Of a DNA stretch of 64,000 bases, positions 1-7,714 are shown piece by piece. The translations under genes and the position numbers were made by a program. A model generated the notes under the pieces. The model worked only from the letters and a program-made list of their open reading frames with translations. It did not search any database and was not told the origin of the DNA. The DNA is from Bradyrhizobium algeriense (lineage in GTDB: Bacteria > Pseudomonadota > Alphaproteobacteria > Rhizobiales > Xanthobacteraceae). The stretch lies in the NCBI RefSeq assembly GCF_003062295.1, contig NZ_PYCN01000012.1:1-64000 (forward strand), in the 5' to 3' direction. Every line of letters begins with the position of its first letter. The first letter of the stretch is position 1.

Positions 1-96
1 CACGAACTCAAGGAGCGCATCATGGCCGGTATCGACGACGTCAATCGCCATCCGGTCATCCACACGTGGACCTACAAACTCGCCGACGCCGCCTGA
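1..96 (+). mobile_element. IS630-family transposase, 3' end only (cut by window edge)
   Basis: Frame 1 is open from the first base and encodes 31 residues ending in HPVIHTWTYKLADAA before TGA at 94-96. This resembles the C-terminal end typical of IS630-family transposases, where a short helix with HTWTYKL closes the DDE domain. The catalytic residues would lie to the left of the window. No terminal inverted repeat could be identified downstream, because the partner end is not visible. The family call rests on the tail alone, so another DDE transposase with a similar tail is possible. Confidence 0.65.
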
Positions 97-188
97 TATG
101 ATTCGAACCAAGAAAACGCTAATCTAGTCATCGTTCACGTTCGACATGCGCGCCGCGATGCGCCGTCAGAAATACAGGGATCGGTCCG

Positions 189-1196
189 CTAGCGAGAACC
201 GCTTTCGCGCACCCCATCCCACCACGCGCACGTCCCCGACATCAGCTTGTAGTTGCCTTCCATCACCTGCACCGGCGCGCGCAGTCCTGACGCCGCCGCT
301 CGCAGGCGCATCTCGCGCGCGACCGCGCGGTCTTCGGGCGGCAGCCAGACCCGTTCATGGCCCCACAGGCTCGGGCCGTCATGCATCTCGACCGGCTGCC
401 ACGTCGCGGGGTCGATCTCGCGGCCGCCCCAGCCGCATTCGATCATGAAGGACGACGGCGTTTTGGCGTAGAACGAGGTCATGAAATCGTTGGTGTGCCG
501 GCCGAGCGTGACGCCGACGCGGTCTTCTTGCGTCAGCGCGATGTCGTAGCACTGGCCGACATCGTCGAGCGAGAACAGCTCCACCATCAGATGGTGCATG
601 CCGTTCCTGCCGGTCTCGATCAGGGCGAGGCTGTGATGCCGCGCGTTGACGTGGAAGAAGTAAGCGCGGAACGGTTTTTCGATGTAGTCGGAAAGCCCGA
701 AGCCGAGCACGTCGACATAGAACGCCATCACCGGGGCGATGTTTTCGACCGTCAACACGGCGTGTCCAAGCCCGAGCGGGCCGGTGCGGAATCCCGAAAT
801 CGATCGCCCCGGCAAGAAGGGCGTGTCGTCGATCTCGGCGCCGTAAAAGGCCTCCAGCCGGTTGCCGGCTGGATCATGAAACGAAATCAGGCTGCGGACG
901 CGCCTGGCATCGGCCAGCGTCTGCGGCTCGGCGGTGACAGACACGCCGGCTTTTTCCAGCCGCGCCGCCAGCGCATCCAGCGCCGCGCTGTCGGCGACCT
1001 CCCAGCCGAAGAAGCGCGTCCCTTCGCCCATCGCGCGGTCGATCACGATGCGCTGCTTGCGGTCGTCCATCCGGAACGCCAGCAGCGAATTGCCGCGCTC
1101 GACCGCCTGCAGCCCGACCATGCCGGTCCCGAACTGCCGCCAGTCCTCGAGGTTATCAGATCCGAAGCCGGCATATCCCAGACCCAGCAATGCCAT
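189..1196 (-). CDS. Type I extradiol (VOC) ring-cleavage dioxygenase, BphC-like
   Basis: 335 residues forming two vicinal-oxygen-chelate modules. The C-terminal module carries the full extradiol set by comparison with BphC: metal ligands H145 (GLGHAV), H202 (MHHLMVE) and E253 (FMIECGW), and catalytic-type residues H188, H234 (GRHTND) and Y243 (SFY). It should therefore be an Fe(II) enzyme that opens a catechol-type ring, probably a substituted 2,3-dihydroxybiphenyl-like substrate; the true substrate cannot be read from sequence. The start at 1196 is chosen because AGGGAGG lies just upstream, and the open frame above it is unconserved in style. It stands alone between a transposase remnant and the divergent trp operon, without a visible catabolic cluster inside the window. 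Confidence 0.82.
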   Translation of the reverse strand: MALLGLGYAGFGSDNLEDWRQFGTGMVGLQAVERGNSLLAFRMDDRKQRIVIDRAMGEGTRFFGWEVADSAALDALAARLEKAGVSVTAEPQTLADARRVRSLISFHDPAGNRLEAFYGAEIDDTPFLPGRSISGFRTGPLGLGHAVLTVENIAPVMAFYVDVLGFGLSDYIEKPFRAYFFHVNARHHSLALIETGRNGMHHLMVELFSLDDVGQCYDIALTQEDRVGVTLGRHTNDFMTSFYAKTPSSFMIECGWGGREIDPATWQPVEMHDGPSLWGHERVWLPPEDRAVAREMRLRAAASGLRAPVQVMEGNYKLMSGTCAWWDGVRESGSR

Positions 1197-1327
1197 CGCC
1201 TGCCTCCCTTGTCTGCAATCTTTGCGCGTCAGAAAGCGCCGCTGCTTGCTCAAATCCTACGCAAGTTTTCCGCTTTCCGACACCCCAAGATGGACCCGGG
1301 GCGGGGGCGTCCTGGCCTGTCCCTCAC

Positions 1328-1356
1328 TTGACATCGTCCGCGGCGGATGTGATTAG
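1328..1356 (+). promoter_or_regulatory. Probable trpL-trpE(G) promoter
   Basis: A consensus -35 box TTGACA (1328-1333) is followed after exactly 17 bp by GATTAG (1351-1356). The predicted transcription start, about 7 nt after the -10 box, falls on the A of the trpL ATG at 1363. The trpL mRNA would then be leaderless, as is known for trpL of Sinorhizobium meliloti. The placement is inferred from the sequence only. Confidence 0.7.
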
Positions 1357-1362
1357 GCTCCC

Positions 1363-1410
1363 ATGAACACCGTTATCAGCCAATCCCGTCTTTGGTGGCG
1401 CACCTCTTAA
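1363..1410 (+). CDS. trpL: trp operon leader peptide (peTrpL), 15 aa with tandem Trp codons
   Basis: A 16-codon frame, ATG to TAA, encodes MNTVISQSRLWWRTS. Two adjacent TGG codons (residues 11-12) lie just before a run of RNA hairpins and upstream of trpE(G). This is the classic layout of ribosome-mediated attenuation: with enough Trp-tRNA the ribosome clears the Trp codons and the terminator forms, while stalling favours the antiterminator. In Rhizobiales the released RNA (rnTrpL) and peptide (peTrpL) are also known to act in trans. No ribosome-binding site precedes the ATG, and the promoter position predicts a leaderless transcript. It was too short to appear among ordinary ORF calls. Confidence 0.88.
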   Translation: MNTVISQSRLWWRTS

Positions 1411-1484
1411 AGAGGTGGCCGGTGCGATTTCATTATTTCAATCGTCGAAGGTCGCCATCGCAGTGCGACGGTCCCTTCGTTTGT
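1401..1484 (+). terminator. trp attenuator: competing hairpins ahead of trpE(G)
   Basis: A first hairpin pairs CACCTCT (1401-1407, overlapping the end of trpL) with AGAGGTG (1411-1417). A second, stronger one runs from GAAGG (1447-1451) to CCTTC (1474-1478), with inner pairing ATCGC/GCGAC around an AGT loop, and is followed by GTTTGT. TGCGAT (1423-1428) can instead pair with ATCGCA (1457-1462), which would break the second hairpin and serve as antiterminator. The U-tract is short, as in other GC-rich attenuators. The pairings were drawn by eye, without energy calculation. Confidence 0.75.
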
Positions 1485-1525
1485 CCTGTGTGGCGCTCCC
1501 TCCCGAAGTTTCGTAAGAGGATCAC

Positions 1526-3688
1526 ATGAACAGGACAGCCTTCTCCCTGCCGGAGCACAGCGAGTACCGGACCAGCGGCGGCCTCGCGATTTCGCGCGCC
1601 GTCGAGCAGTTCACCGGCAACGCCAAGCGCCTCGACGACCTGATCGAATTGCTCGACCGCCGCCGCGGTGTGGTGCTGTCCTCCGGCACCACGGTGCCGG
1701 GCCGCTATGAGAGTTTCGACCTCGGCTTTGCCGATCCGCCGCTGGTGCTGGAAACCGCAGGCTCCAATTTCTCGCTCTCTGCGCTGAATGCGCGGGGCGA
1801 GGTGCTGATCGCGTTTCTGGGCGACGTGCTGCGCGAGCCCTGCGTGGTCATCTCTGAAAAAAGCCCGACGCGGCTGGCCGGCCATATCATCCGCGGCGCC
1901 GCGCCGGTCGAGGAAGACCAGCGCACCCGCCGCGCCAGCGTGATGTCGCTGGTGCGCGATCTCGTCGCCGCCTTGTCAGCCAATGACGACCCGCTGCTCG
2001 GCCTGTTCGGCGCCTTCGCCTACGACCTCGTATTCCAGATCGAGGACCTCGTGCAAAAGCGTGCGCGCGAGAGCGACCAGCGCGACATCGTGTTGTATGT
2101 GCCGGATCGCCTGCTGGCCTATGACCGCGCCACCGGCCGCGGCGTGCTGCTGAGCTATGATTTCACCTGGAAAGGAAAATCCACCAAGGGTCTGCCGCAC
2201 GACACCGCCGAGAGCGTTTACGCCAGGACGCCGCGGCAGGGCTTTGCCGACCATGCGCCCGGCGAATATCAGGCCACCGTCGAGGTCGCGCGCGCGGCGT
2301 TCGCGCGCGGCGATCTGTTCGAGGCGGTGCCGGGGCAGCTCTTCGCCGAGTCCTGCGAGCGCTCGCCGGCCGAAGTGTTCCAGCGGCTATGCCGCATCAA
2401 CCCGTCGCCCTACGGCGCGCTGATGAATCTCGGCGACGGTGAATTTCTGGTGTCGGCCTCGCCGGAAATGTTCGTCCGCTCCGACGGCAGGCGGGTCGAG
2501 ACCTGCCCGATCTCGGGCACGATTGCGCGCGGTGTCGATGCGATCGGCGATGCCGAGCAGATCAGGCAATTGCTGAACTCGGAGAAGGACGAGTTCGAAC
2601 TCAACATGTGCACCGACGTCGACCGCAACGACAAGGCGCGGGTGTGCGTGCCCGGCACCATCAAGGTGCTGGCACGGCGGCAGATCGAGACCTATTCAAA
2701 GCTGTTCCATACCGTCGATCATGTCGAAGGCATGCTGCGCCCGGGCTTCGATGCGCTGGATGCGTTCCTGACCCACGCCTGGGCGGTGACGGTGACGGGC
2801 GCACCGAAATTGTGGGCCATGCAGTTCGTCGAGGACAATGAGCGGTCGTCGCGGCGCTGGTATGCCGGCGCGATCGGTGCGGTGAATTTCGACGGCAGTA
2901 TCAATACCGGGCTCACCATCCGCACCATCCGCATGAAGGACGGCTTGGCCGAAGTGCGCGTCGGCGCCACCTGCCTCTTTGATTCAGACCCCGCGGCGGA
3001 AGACCGCGAGTGCCAGGTCAAGGCGGCGGCACTGTTTCAGGCGCTGCGCGGCGATGCGCCAAAACCGCTGTCGGCATTTGCGCCTGATGCCACCGGCTCT
3101 GGCCGCAAGGTGCTGTTGATCGACCACGACGACAGTTTCGTGCATATGCTGGCGGATTATTTCCGCCAGGTCGGCGCCAGCGTCACCGTGGTCCGGCACG
3201 TGCATGCCCAGGAGATGCTGAAGAAGAATTGGGATTTGCTGGTGCTGTCGCCCGGGCCGGGACGTCCTGAGGACTTTGGGATTTCGAAAACCATTGGCAC
3301 GGCGCTCGACCGGAAGCTTCCAATATTCGGCGTCTGTCTTGGCGTGCAGGCGATCGGCGAATATTTCGGCGGCCAGCTCGGCCAGCTCACCCATCCCGCG
3401 CACGGGCGGCCGTCGCGGGTTCAGGTGCGGGGCGGGCGGCTGATGCAGAACCTGCCGAATGAGATCGTGATCGGCCGCTATCATTCGCTCTATGTCGAGC
3501 GCGACAGCGTGCCGGAAGTTCTCGAGGTCACCGCGACTACCGAGGACGGCGTCGCGATGGCGATCGAACACAAGACCCTGCCGGTCGGCGGCGTGCAGTT
3601 TCACCCGGAATCGCTGATGTCGCTCGGCGGCGAAGTAGGATTGCGTATCGTCGAGAACGCGTTTCGTCTGAGCGTACCCGTCAATTGA
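1526..3688 (+). CDS. trpE: Fused anthranilate synthase, TrpE-TrpG (chorismate-binding plus glutamine amidotransferase)
   Basis: 720 residues, the usual length for the rhizobial trpE(G) fusion. It converts chorismate and glutamine to anthranilate, the first committed step of tryptophan synthesis. The chorismate-binding domain fills roughly residues 1-510; its conserved blocks include DVDRNDKARVC, VTVTGAPK and VGATCLFDSD. A class I amidotransferase domain follows (about 525-715) with nucleophile C604 in FGVCLG and the H693/E695 pair in VQFHPES, so it should release ammonia from glutamine. The start has AGAGGA seven to eight bases upstream. The trpL attenuator just upstream indicates control by Trp-tRNA supply. 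apt begins 17 bp after its stop and may be cotranscribed. Confidence 0.97.
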   Translation: MNRTAFSLPEHSEYRTSGGLAISRAVEQFTGNAKRLDDLIELLDRRRGVVLSSGTTVPGRYESFDLGFADPPLVLETAGSNFSLSALNARGEVLIAFLGDVLREPCVVISEKSPTRLAGHIIRGAAPVEEDQRTRRASVMSLVRDLVAALSANDDPLLGLFGAFAYDLVFQIEDLVQKRARESDQRDIVLYVPDRLLAYDRATGRGVLLSYDFTWKGKSTKGLPHDTAESVYARTPRQGFADHAPGEYQATVEVARAAFARGDLFEAVPGQLFAESCERSPAEVFQRLCRINPSPYGALMNLGDGEFLVSASPEMFVRSDGRRVETCPISGTIARGVDAIGDAEQIRQLLNSEKDEFELNMCTDVDRNDKARVCVPGTIKVLARRQIETYSKLFHTVDHVEGMLRPGFDALDAFLTHAWAVTVTGAPKLWAMQFVEDNERSSRRWYAGAIGAVNFDGSINTGLTIRTIRMKDGLAEVRVGATCLFDSDPAAEDRECQVKAAALFQALRGDAPKPLSAFAPDATGSGRKVLLIDHDDSFVHMLADYFRQVGASVTVVRHVHAQEMLKKNWDLLVLSPGPGRPEDFGISKTIGTALDRKLPIFGVCLGVQAIGEYFGGQLGQLTHPAHGRPSRVQVRGGRLMQNLPNEIVIGRYHSLYVERDSVPEVLEVTATTEDGVAMAIEHKTLPVGGVQFHPESLMSLGGEVGLRIVENAFRLSVPVN

Positions 3689-3704
3689 GGATTGCGAGAC
3701 ACCG

Positions 3705-4244
3705 ATGACATTCGATCATGATCTGAAGGCCACCGTCCGCACCATTCCGGATTACCCGAAAAAGGGCATCCTGTTTCGCGACATCACGACACTGTTGGCG
3801 GATGCGCGCGCCTTCCGCCGCGCGGTCGACGAACTGGTGCAGCCCTGGGCCGGTTTGAAGATCGACAAGGTCGCCGGCATCGAGGCGAGGGGATTCATTC
3901 TCGGCGGCGCGGTGGCGCATCAGGTCTCCGCCGGCTTCGTGCCGATCCGCAAGAAAGGCAAGCTGCCGCATACCACAGTGCGCATCGCCTATTCGCTGGA
4001 ATACGGCCTCGATGAAATGGAAATGCATGCCGACGCGGTCCATCCCGGCGAGCGCGTCATCCTGGTCGACGATCTCATCGCTACCGGCGGCACCGCGGAA
4101 GGCGCGGTGAAATTGCTGCGCCAGATCGGCGCCAACGTCGTCGCGGCCTGCTTCATCATCGACCTGCCCGATCTCGGCGGCGCCGCCAAATTGCGCGCGA
4201 TGGAAGTGCCGGTGCGTACGCTGATGGCGTTCGAGGGGCATTGA
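3705..4244 (+). CDS. apt: Adenine phosphoribosyltransferase
   Basis: 179 residues, the normal length for Apt. It salvages adenine by transferring ribose-5-phosphate from PRPP to give AMP in the cytosol. The PRPP-binding motif of type I phosphoribosyltransferases is intact at residues 118-130 (VILVDDLIATGGT). The N-terminal stretch IPDYPKKGILFRDIT and the ARGFILGGAVA loop are typical of bacterial Apt. It sits 17 bp behind trpE(G), close enough to share its transcript, although it has no metabolic link to tryptophan apart from use of PRPP. An inverted repeat about 20 bp after the stop may help end transcription. Confidence 0.96.
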   Translation: MTFDHDLKATVRTIPDYPKKGILFRDITTLLADARAFRRAVDELVQPWAGLKIDKVAGIEARGFILGGAVAHQVSAGFVPIRKKGKLPHTTVRIAYSLEYGLDEMEMHADAVHPGERVILVDDLIATGGTAEGAVKLLRQIGANVVAACFIIDLPDLGGAAKLRAMEVPVRTLMAFEGH

Positions 4245-4263
4245 GTTTTGATCTAACGCACTC

Positions 4264-4353
4264 GTAGCCCGGATGGAGCGCAACGAAAATCCGGGGCCTG
4301 TCCTTTCGGTCGAATTGGTTTTCCCGGATTACGCTTCGCTCCATCCGGGCTAC
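4264..4353. repeat. Intergenic inverted repeat (GTAGCCCGGATGGAGCG family)
   Basis: The outer arms GTAGCCCGGATGGAGCG and CGCTCCATCCGGGCTAC are perfect inverted copies, with inner arms around CCGGG further in. The element lies between apt and the convergent GIY-YIG gene, so it could fold as a bidirectional terminator-like structure. It resembles dispersed repeats often seen in Bradyrhizobium genomes; copy number cannot be checked here. Confidence 0.8.
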
Positions 4354-4426
4354 GCATCTGCCATCTTGCCCTCAACCGCGAGAGCAACGCGGTATGGGAC
4401 CTGCGTTCGCCGGGACGACAACAACG

Positions 4427-4756
4427 TCACACCGCCTCTGCATTGAGCTGCGACCGCCAGTGCAGCGCGCGCTCCTTCAGCAGCGCATCGCGGATGTAGG
4501 ACGTTTCTTCCTCTTCCAGCCGTTCGCATTCCTCGAACGTCAGGCTGTCAGGCCCATGCGCGGTCCATGCCGCCTGCATGCTGCGGCAGGTGTGGCTGCC
4601 CTGGCGCAGCGTGAACCAGATCCGGTTCTGGATCTTCTCCAGATTGGGCGTCTGGCCGACCCATGCCTGGGGCGAGGCCTTGCAGCGGATGACGAAAACC
4701 CCTGCGAAGGTTTTCCGCTCCTTGTAGGCGATCGCCGCCTTTCTGTCTGATGTCAC
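4427..4756 (-). CDS. Small GIY-YIG nuclease-like protein
   Basis: 109 residues starting with GTG. The N-terminal half carries a GIY-YIG-like pattern in which GVFVIRC and AWVGQTPNL take the places of the two GIY/YIG strands, and a glutamate-rich helix (RLEEEETSYIRD) follows. Short stand-alone proteins of this kind occur in many rhizobia, where their role is not established. The GIY (GVF) and YIG (WVG) triplets are both degenerate, so catalytic activity is uncertain. Its 5' flank contains the perfect palindrome at 4816-4835, about 60 bp upstream of the start, suggesting its own regulated promoter. The ribosome-binding site is weak. Confidence 0.7.
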   Translation of the reverse strand: MTSDRKAAIAYKERKTFAGVFVIRCKASPQAWVGQTPNLEKIQNRIWFTLRQGSHTCRSMQAAWTAHGPDSLTFEECERLEEEETSYIRDALLKERALHWRSQLNAEAV

Positions 4757-4815
4757 GGGATGGCCTCGCCAGTTGCGGTCAGGCGGAGGCGATACCAGAC
4801 GAGGCGGACTACGTC

Positions 4816-4835
4816 AATATTACCCGGGTAATATT
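4816..4835. promoter_or_regulatory. 20-bp perfect palindrome, candidate operator
   Basis: AATATTACCCGGGTAATATT reads identically on both strands, with a CCCGGG centre and AT-rich arms. It is the most AT-rich patch nearby and sits in the 97-bp gap between two minus-strand genes, about 60 bp upstream of the GIY-YIG start. A dimeric repressor site is the simplest reading; a short transcription-terminating hairpin for the upstream ATPase gene is less likely because no T-tract follows on the minus strand. The cognate regulator is unknown. Confidence 0.6.
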
Positions 4836-4853
4836 ATCAACCTTGCGGAGGCT

Positions 4854-5522
4854 TCACGACCGTTCTGAAAGCAGGCTGAACTCAAGCTCGCGAAAGCTGG
4901 TGTAGTTCCTGCGGATCCACTGGTGCAGCTCGGTCGATGAATCCCGTTCGTTGCGCAGATAGTCCGTGAAGGAAAAGGTCAGCCGGCCGACATAGGTCTT
5001 CAGGAACGAGGGCAGGGCCGTTATTCGCAGCACGCGCCCCAGGCCCATCTGCTCGGGCAGTTCGCCTCGCACCACATACTCGTTGTCGACCGTAATCAGC
5101 GCTTTCAGTGGAATCTGCTCCCGTAACGTCGGATAGGCGCGCGCGGAAACGCGGTCGGTATCGGCTACGAACAGGATGATCGGCGCGACGCTGCGCCGTG
5201 TGGCCTCTTTCAGGAAACCGATCTCGTTGGTCATCTTGAAGAACTCGTCGAACGCATGAAAGCCGAGGTCGACCACCTTGGCGATGCCGTCATGGACGAT
5301 CAGGCGGTCCATGAGCTGCATCTTGCCAAAGGTGTCCATGACGTCGGCCGTCTCGGTCAGGCGCGGCAGATATTCGAGCAGCGAGGGTTCCTTCAGGTTG
5401 ATGTCGAAGGAGGACACCGCGCCGTCTTTCAGCAGCAGGAACTCGCTCAGGAGCCGCGCGAGCAGCGTCTTGCCGACCAGCGGCCGGGGCGAGCAGATGA
5501 TGTAAACGGGCGTGGAGCTCAT
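4854..5522 (-). CDS. ParA/MinD-like P-loop ATPase with atypical Walker A (second of a tandem pair)
   Basis: 222 residues from the ATG at 5522. A P-loop near residues 10-18 (SPRPLVGKT) keeps the GKT core, but where ParA/MinD proteins have KGGxGKT this one has RPLVGKT: the two glycines are lost and arginine replaces the signature lysine. The following FDINLKEPSLLEYLP resembles the switch I region (DxDxxxGsL) and a hydrophobic IILFVADTD strand is placed like Walker B. It lies 60 bp downstream of a second ParA-like gene on the same strand, suggesting a functional pair. No DNA-binding domain or membrane-targeting helix is obvious. The role is unknown, and ATP binding without normal hydrolysis is possible. 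Confidence 0.65.
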   Translation of the reverse strand: MSSTPVYIICSPRPLVGKTLLARLLSEFLLLKDGAVSSFDINLKEPSLLEYLPRLTETADVMDTFGKMQLMDRLIVHDGIAKVVDLGFHAFDEFFKMTNEIGFLKEATRRSVAPIILFVADTDRVSARAYPTLREQIPLKALITVDNEYVVRGELPEQMGLGRVLRITALPSFLKTYVGRLTFSFTDYLRNERDSSTELHQWIRRNYTSFRELEFSLLSERS

Positions 5523-5582
5523 CACCCGCTATATCAAGGGAATTCTTCGCCTATTCCAGCCCCCATCGCGGCGGGTGCGCGA

Positions 5583-6335
5583 CTATTTTTCACCGCCGCG
5601 CACGCCAGGCTTGGCGCCGACCAGATCGGTCAGCTTGATGCGGTCGAACTCGCTCCAGACATTGGCGAGCCAGTGCCGGACATAGCCGCGCAGCACGAAC
5701 GAATAGTTCGCGGCTTCGTCTTCCTTGCCCTTGTTGGCGACGAATTTGAGGAACGGCACCGAGGAGACCTCGACCTGCTCATAGGCCATTTCATTGAGCT
5801 TGGGGATGACGAGGTCGGTGGCGTCCTTGATGCGGTGAAAGTAGGAGTTGTAGGTGGACTGGTCCCACTGGAAGAACTGGGTGTCGTTGATGAAGTTCTT
5901 CACCAGGAAATATTTGGCGCCCTGCATGAAACCTGCGGTCTCGGCGATTTCATCCAGCGAGGCGATCGAGGGGCCCAATATATGGAACACGGCGAAGGTG
6001 ATCTGGCCCGCCTTTGCCGCGTCGAGAAAGCCGATGTCGCGCAGCGAGGCGAGCGCCGGCGACAGCAGTCCGGCGCGGACGTCGATCACGGTGACGGACG
6101 GGCTGGCCGCGTTCAACGTATCGAAGATCTTCATCTGATCCGACGTCGTCGTCATGTCGACGATCTCGGTGATCTCGGGGTGGAAGCGCTTCAGGGTGCC
6201 GCGCGGCGATTCGGTGTCGAATGCCCGAGTCGGCACATTGTTGGCGCTGAAGTAATCCAGGAGCGTACGCGACACGGTCGTCTTGCCGACCCCGCCCTTG
6301 TCCGCGCCCACCACAATCACAACTGGCTTTGCCAT
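5583..6335 (-). CDS. ParA/MinD-family ATPase (first of a tandem pair)
   Basis: 250 residues. The deviant Walker A GADKGGVGKTT (residues 10-20) is intact, with the signature lysine, and FDTESPRGTLKRF follows as the switch I-like region; VTVIDVRAG fits Walker B. These features place it among SIMIBI ATPases of the ParA/MinD/Mrp group, which dimerise on ATP and position DNA or protein complexes. No parB-like partner or parS-like repeats were noticed nearby, so a role in plasmid or chromosome partition is not supported. AAGGGAA precedes the ATG. The degenerate second ATPase follows 60 bp downstream, probably in the same transcript. Confidence 0.8.
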   Translation of the reverse strand: MAKPVVIVVGADKGGVGKTTVSRTLLDYFSANNVPTRAFDTESPRGTLKRFHPEITEIVDMTTTSDQMKIFDTLNAASPSVTVIDVRAGLLSPALASLRDIGFLDAAKAGQITFAVFHILGPSIASLDEIAETAGFMQGAKYFLVKNFINDTQFFQWDQSTYNSYFHRIKDATDLVIPKLNEMAYEQVEVSSVPFLKFVANKGKEDEAANYSFVLRGYVRHWLANVWSEFDRIKLTDLVGAKPGVRGGEK

Positions 6336-6501
6336 GGAATTCCCTTGAACAACGTCCCCGATCGCGGGAGCGATCGGTAGGCCCCATTCCCTGCTTTGGG
6401 CGCGAACATGGCAGAAACAAGGGAGAATTCAATTCCTTAGACGGCCATCGCCATTATTCATACGGGAATTCGTTAATCCGGGGCGGCGACAGGGCGGCTG
6501 C

Positions 6502-7683
6502 TTAGCGGTGCGGGCCCCAAGGGCCCTCTGATGGGCCGGGACGAGTGCCCGGAACACCGGCGGGCTCGCTGGGATCGCTCCACGGGCCGCGGGGAACCGG
6601 CGGTTGGAGTTGCCCGGTGGCCGATTCCTCCGGCTCGTCCGATTCGTCCGCCGTATCGGACGGCAAGGCGAGCGGGCCGGGATCATGACCGCCGGCAAAC
6701 TGCACCAGCGCCTTGACGCGGTTGTCGACCGACGGATGGGTCGCGAACAGGTCGGCAAATCCTTCGCGCGGATTGTCGACGCAGAGCTCCATAACCGCGG
6801 ACGTTGCGCCGGGCAGCTCGCCGCGGTTCTCGATCTTGCGCAGCGCCGTGATCATGGCGTCGGGATTCTTGGTCAGTTCGACCGAGCCGGCGTCGGCCAG
6901 CAATTCGCGCGACCGCGACAGTGCCAGCTTGACGACCTGCGACAACAGCCAGGCCAGCAGGATCAGCGCCACCGCAATGATGATCGCTATGATCGCGCCG
7001 CCGCCACCCTTGCTGTCGCGGTCGGATGATGACGACGAGGAGGAAGAAGAGGACGACGACCCGCCGCTCGAATTCCACGACAGGTTAGTGAACATGCGAA
7101 AGAACAGTTCGCCGAAGAAGCCGACCACGCCGGCAATGATGACCGCGATCACCATCAACTGAACGTCGCCGTTGCGGATATGTGTCAGCTCGTGGCCGAG
7201 CACGGCCTCGATTTCCTGGTCGTTGAGCGCCTGCAGAAGCCCCGATGTCACCGTAACGGCGTATTGCCGCTGGTTGAGACCGCTTGCGAACGCGTTCAGC
7301 GCCGGGCTGTCCATCACCTTCAGCTTCGGCATCGGGATGCCGCGCGAGATGCAGAGATTTTCCAGGAGATTATAGAGCCGCGGCTGCTGCTGCCGCGTCA
7401 CGCTCTCGCCGCCGGTCACGGCGTCGATCATGTTCTGGTGGAAGAAATAGGCGATGACGATCCAGAGCGCGGCGGCAAGGGTGGCATAGGGGAAGGCCGC
7501 GATCAGGTCGCGCCGGGCTTGTATCAGGTAGAAATCGACCGATTTGTTGCTGTACAGCAGCACCTCGGCGACCAGCGCGCCGGCAAAGACGATGACATAA
7601 ATCAGGAGAAACAGCCCGGCGAGCAGCAGCATCGAACGAATCTTGTTCGACGAGATATGCGTGTAGAGACCGTACGCGGCCAT
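6502..7683 (-). CDS. M48-family membrane zinc metalloprotease, HtpX-like
   Basis: 393 residues. Two N-terminal membrane segments (about 18-42 and 65-82) precede the zinc motif HELTH (H164, E165, H168), and another pair of hydrophobic segments follows. The third zinc ligand is probably the glutamate in SRELLADAGS. Between the later membrane segments lies a run of 12 serines (about residues 209-220), and the C-terminus ends in a 60-residue Pro/Gly/Glu-rich tail. The family degrades damaged membrane proteins. lemA lies immediately upstream on the same strand (31-bp gap); this lemA-M48 pairing is widespread. The length exceeds E. coli HtpX by about 100 residues because of the linker and tail. Confidence 0.9.
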   Translation of the reverse strand: MAAYGLYTHISSNKIRSMLLLAGLFLLIYVIVFAGALVAEVLLYSNKSVDFYLIQARRDLIAAFPYATLAAALWIVIAYFFHQNMIDAVTGGESVTRQQQPRLYNLLENLCISRGIPMPKLKVMDSPALNAFASGLNQRQYAVTVTSGLLQALNDQEIEAVLGHELTHIRNGDVQLMVIAVIIAGVVGFFGELFFRMFTNLSWNSSGGSSSSSSSSSSSSDRDSKGGGGAIIAIIIAVALILLAWLLSQVVKLALSRSRELLADAGSVELTKNPDAMITALRKIENRGELPGATSAVMELCVDNPREGFADLFATHPSVDNRVKALVQFAGGHDPGPLALPSDTADESDEPEESATGQLQPPVPRGPWSDPSEPAGVPGTRPGPSEGPWGPHR

Positions 7684-7714
7684 GATGGGGCTGCTCTGCC
7701 GGATGTTTGAAGCG

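Noticed and set aside
4854..6335. A plasmid- or chromosome-type ParAB partition locus
   Set aside because: No ParB-like gene and no parS-like repeats are near the two ATPases.
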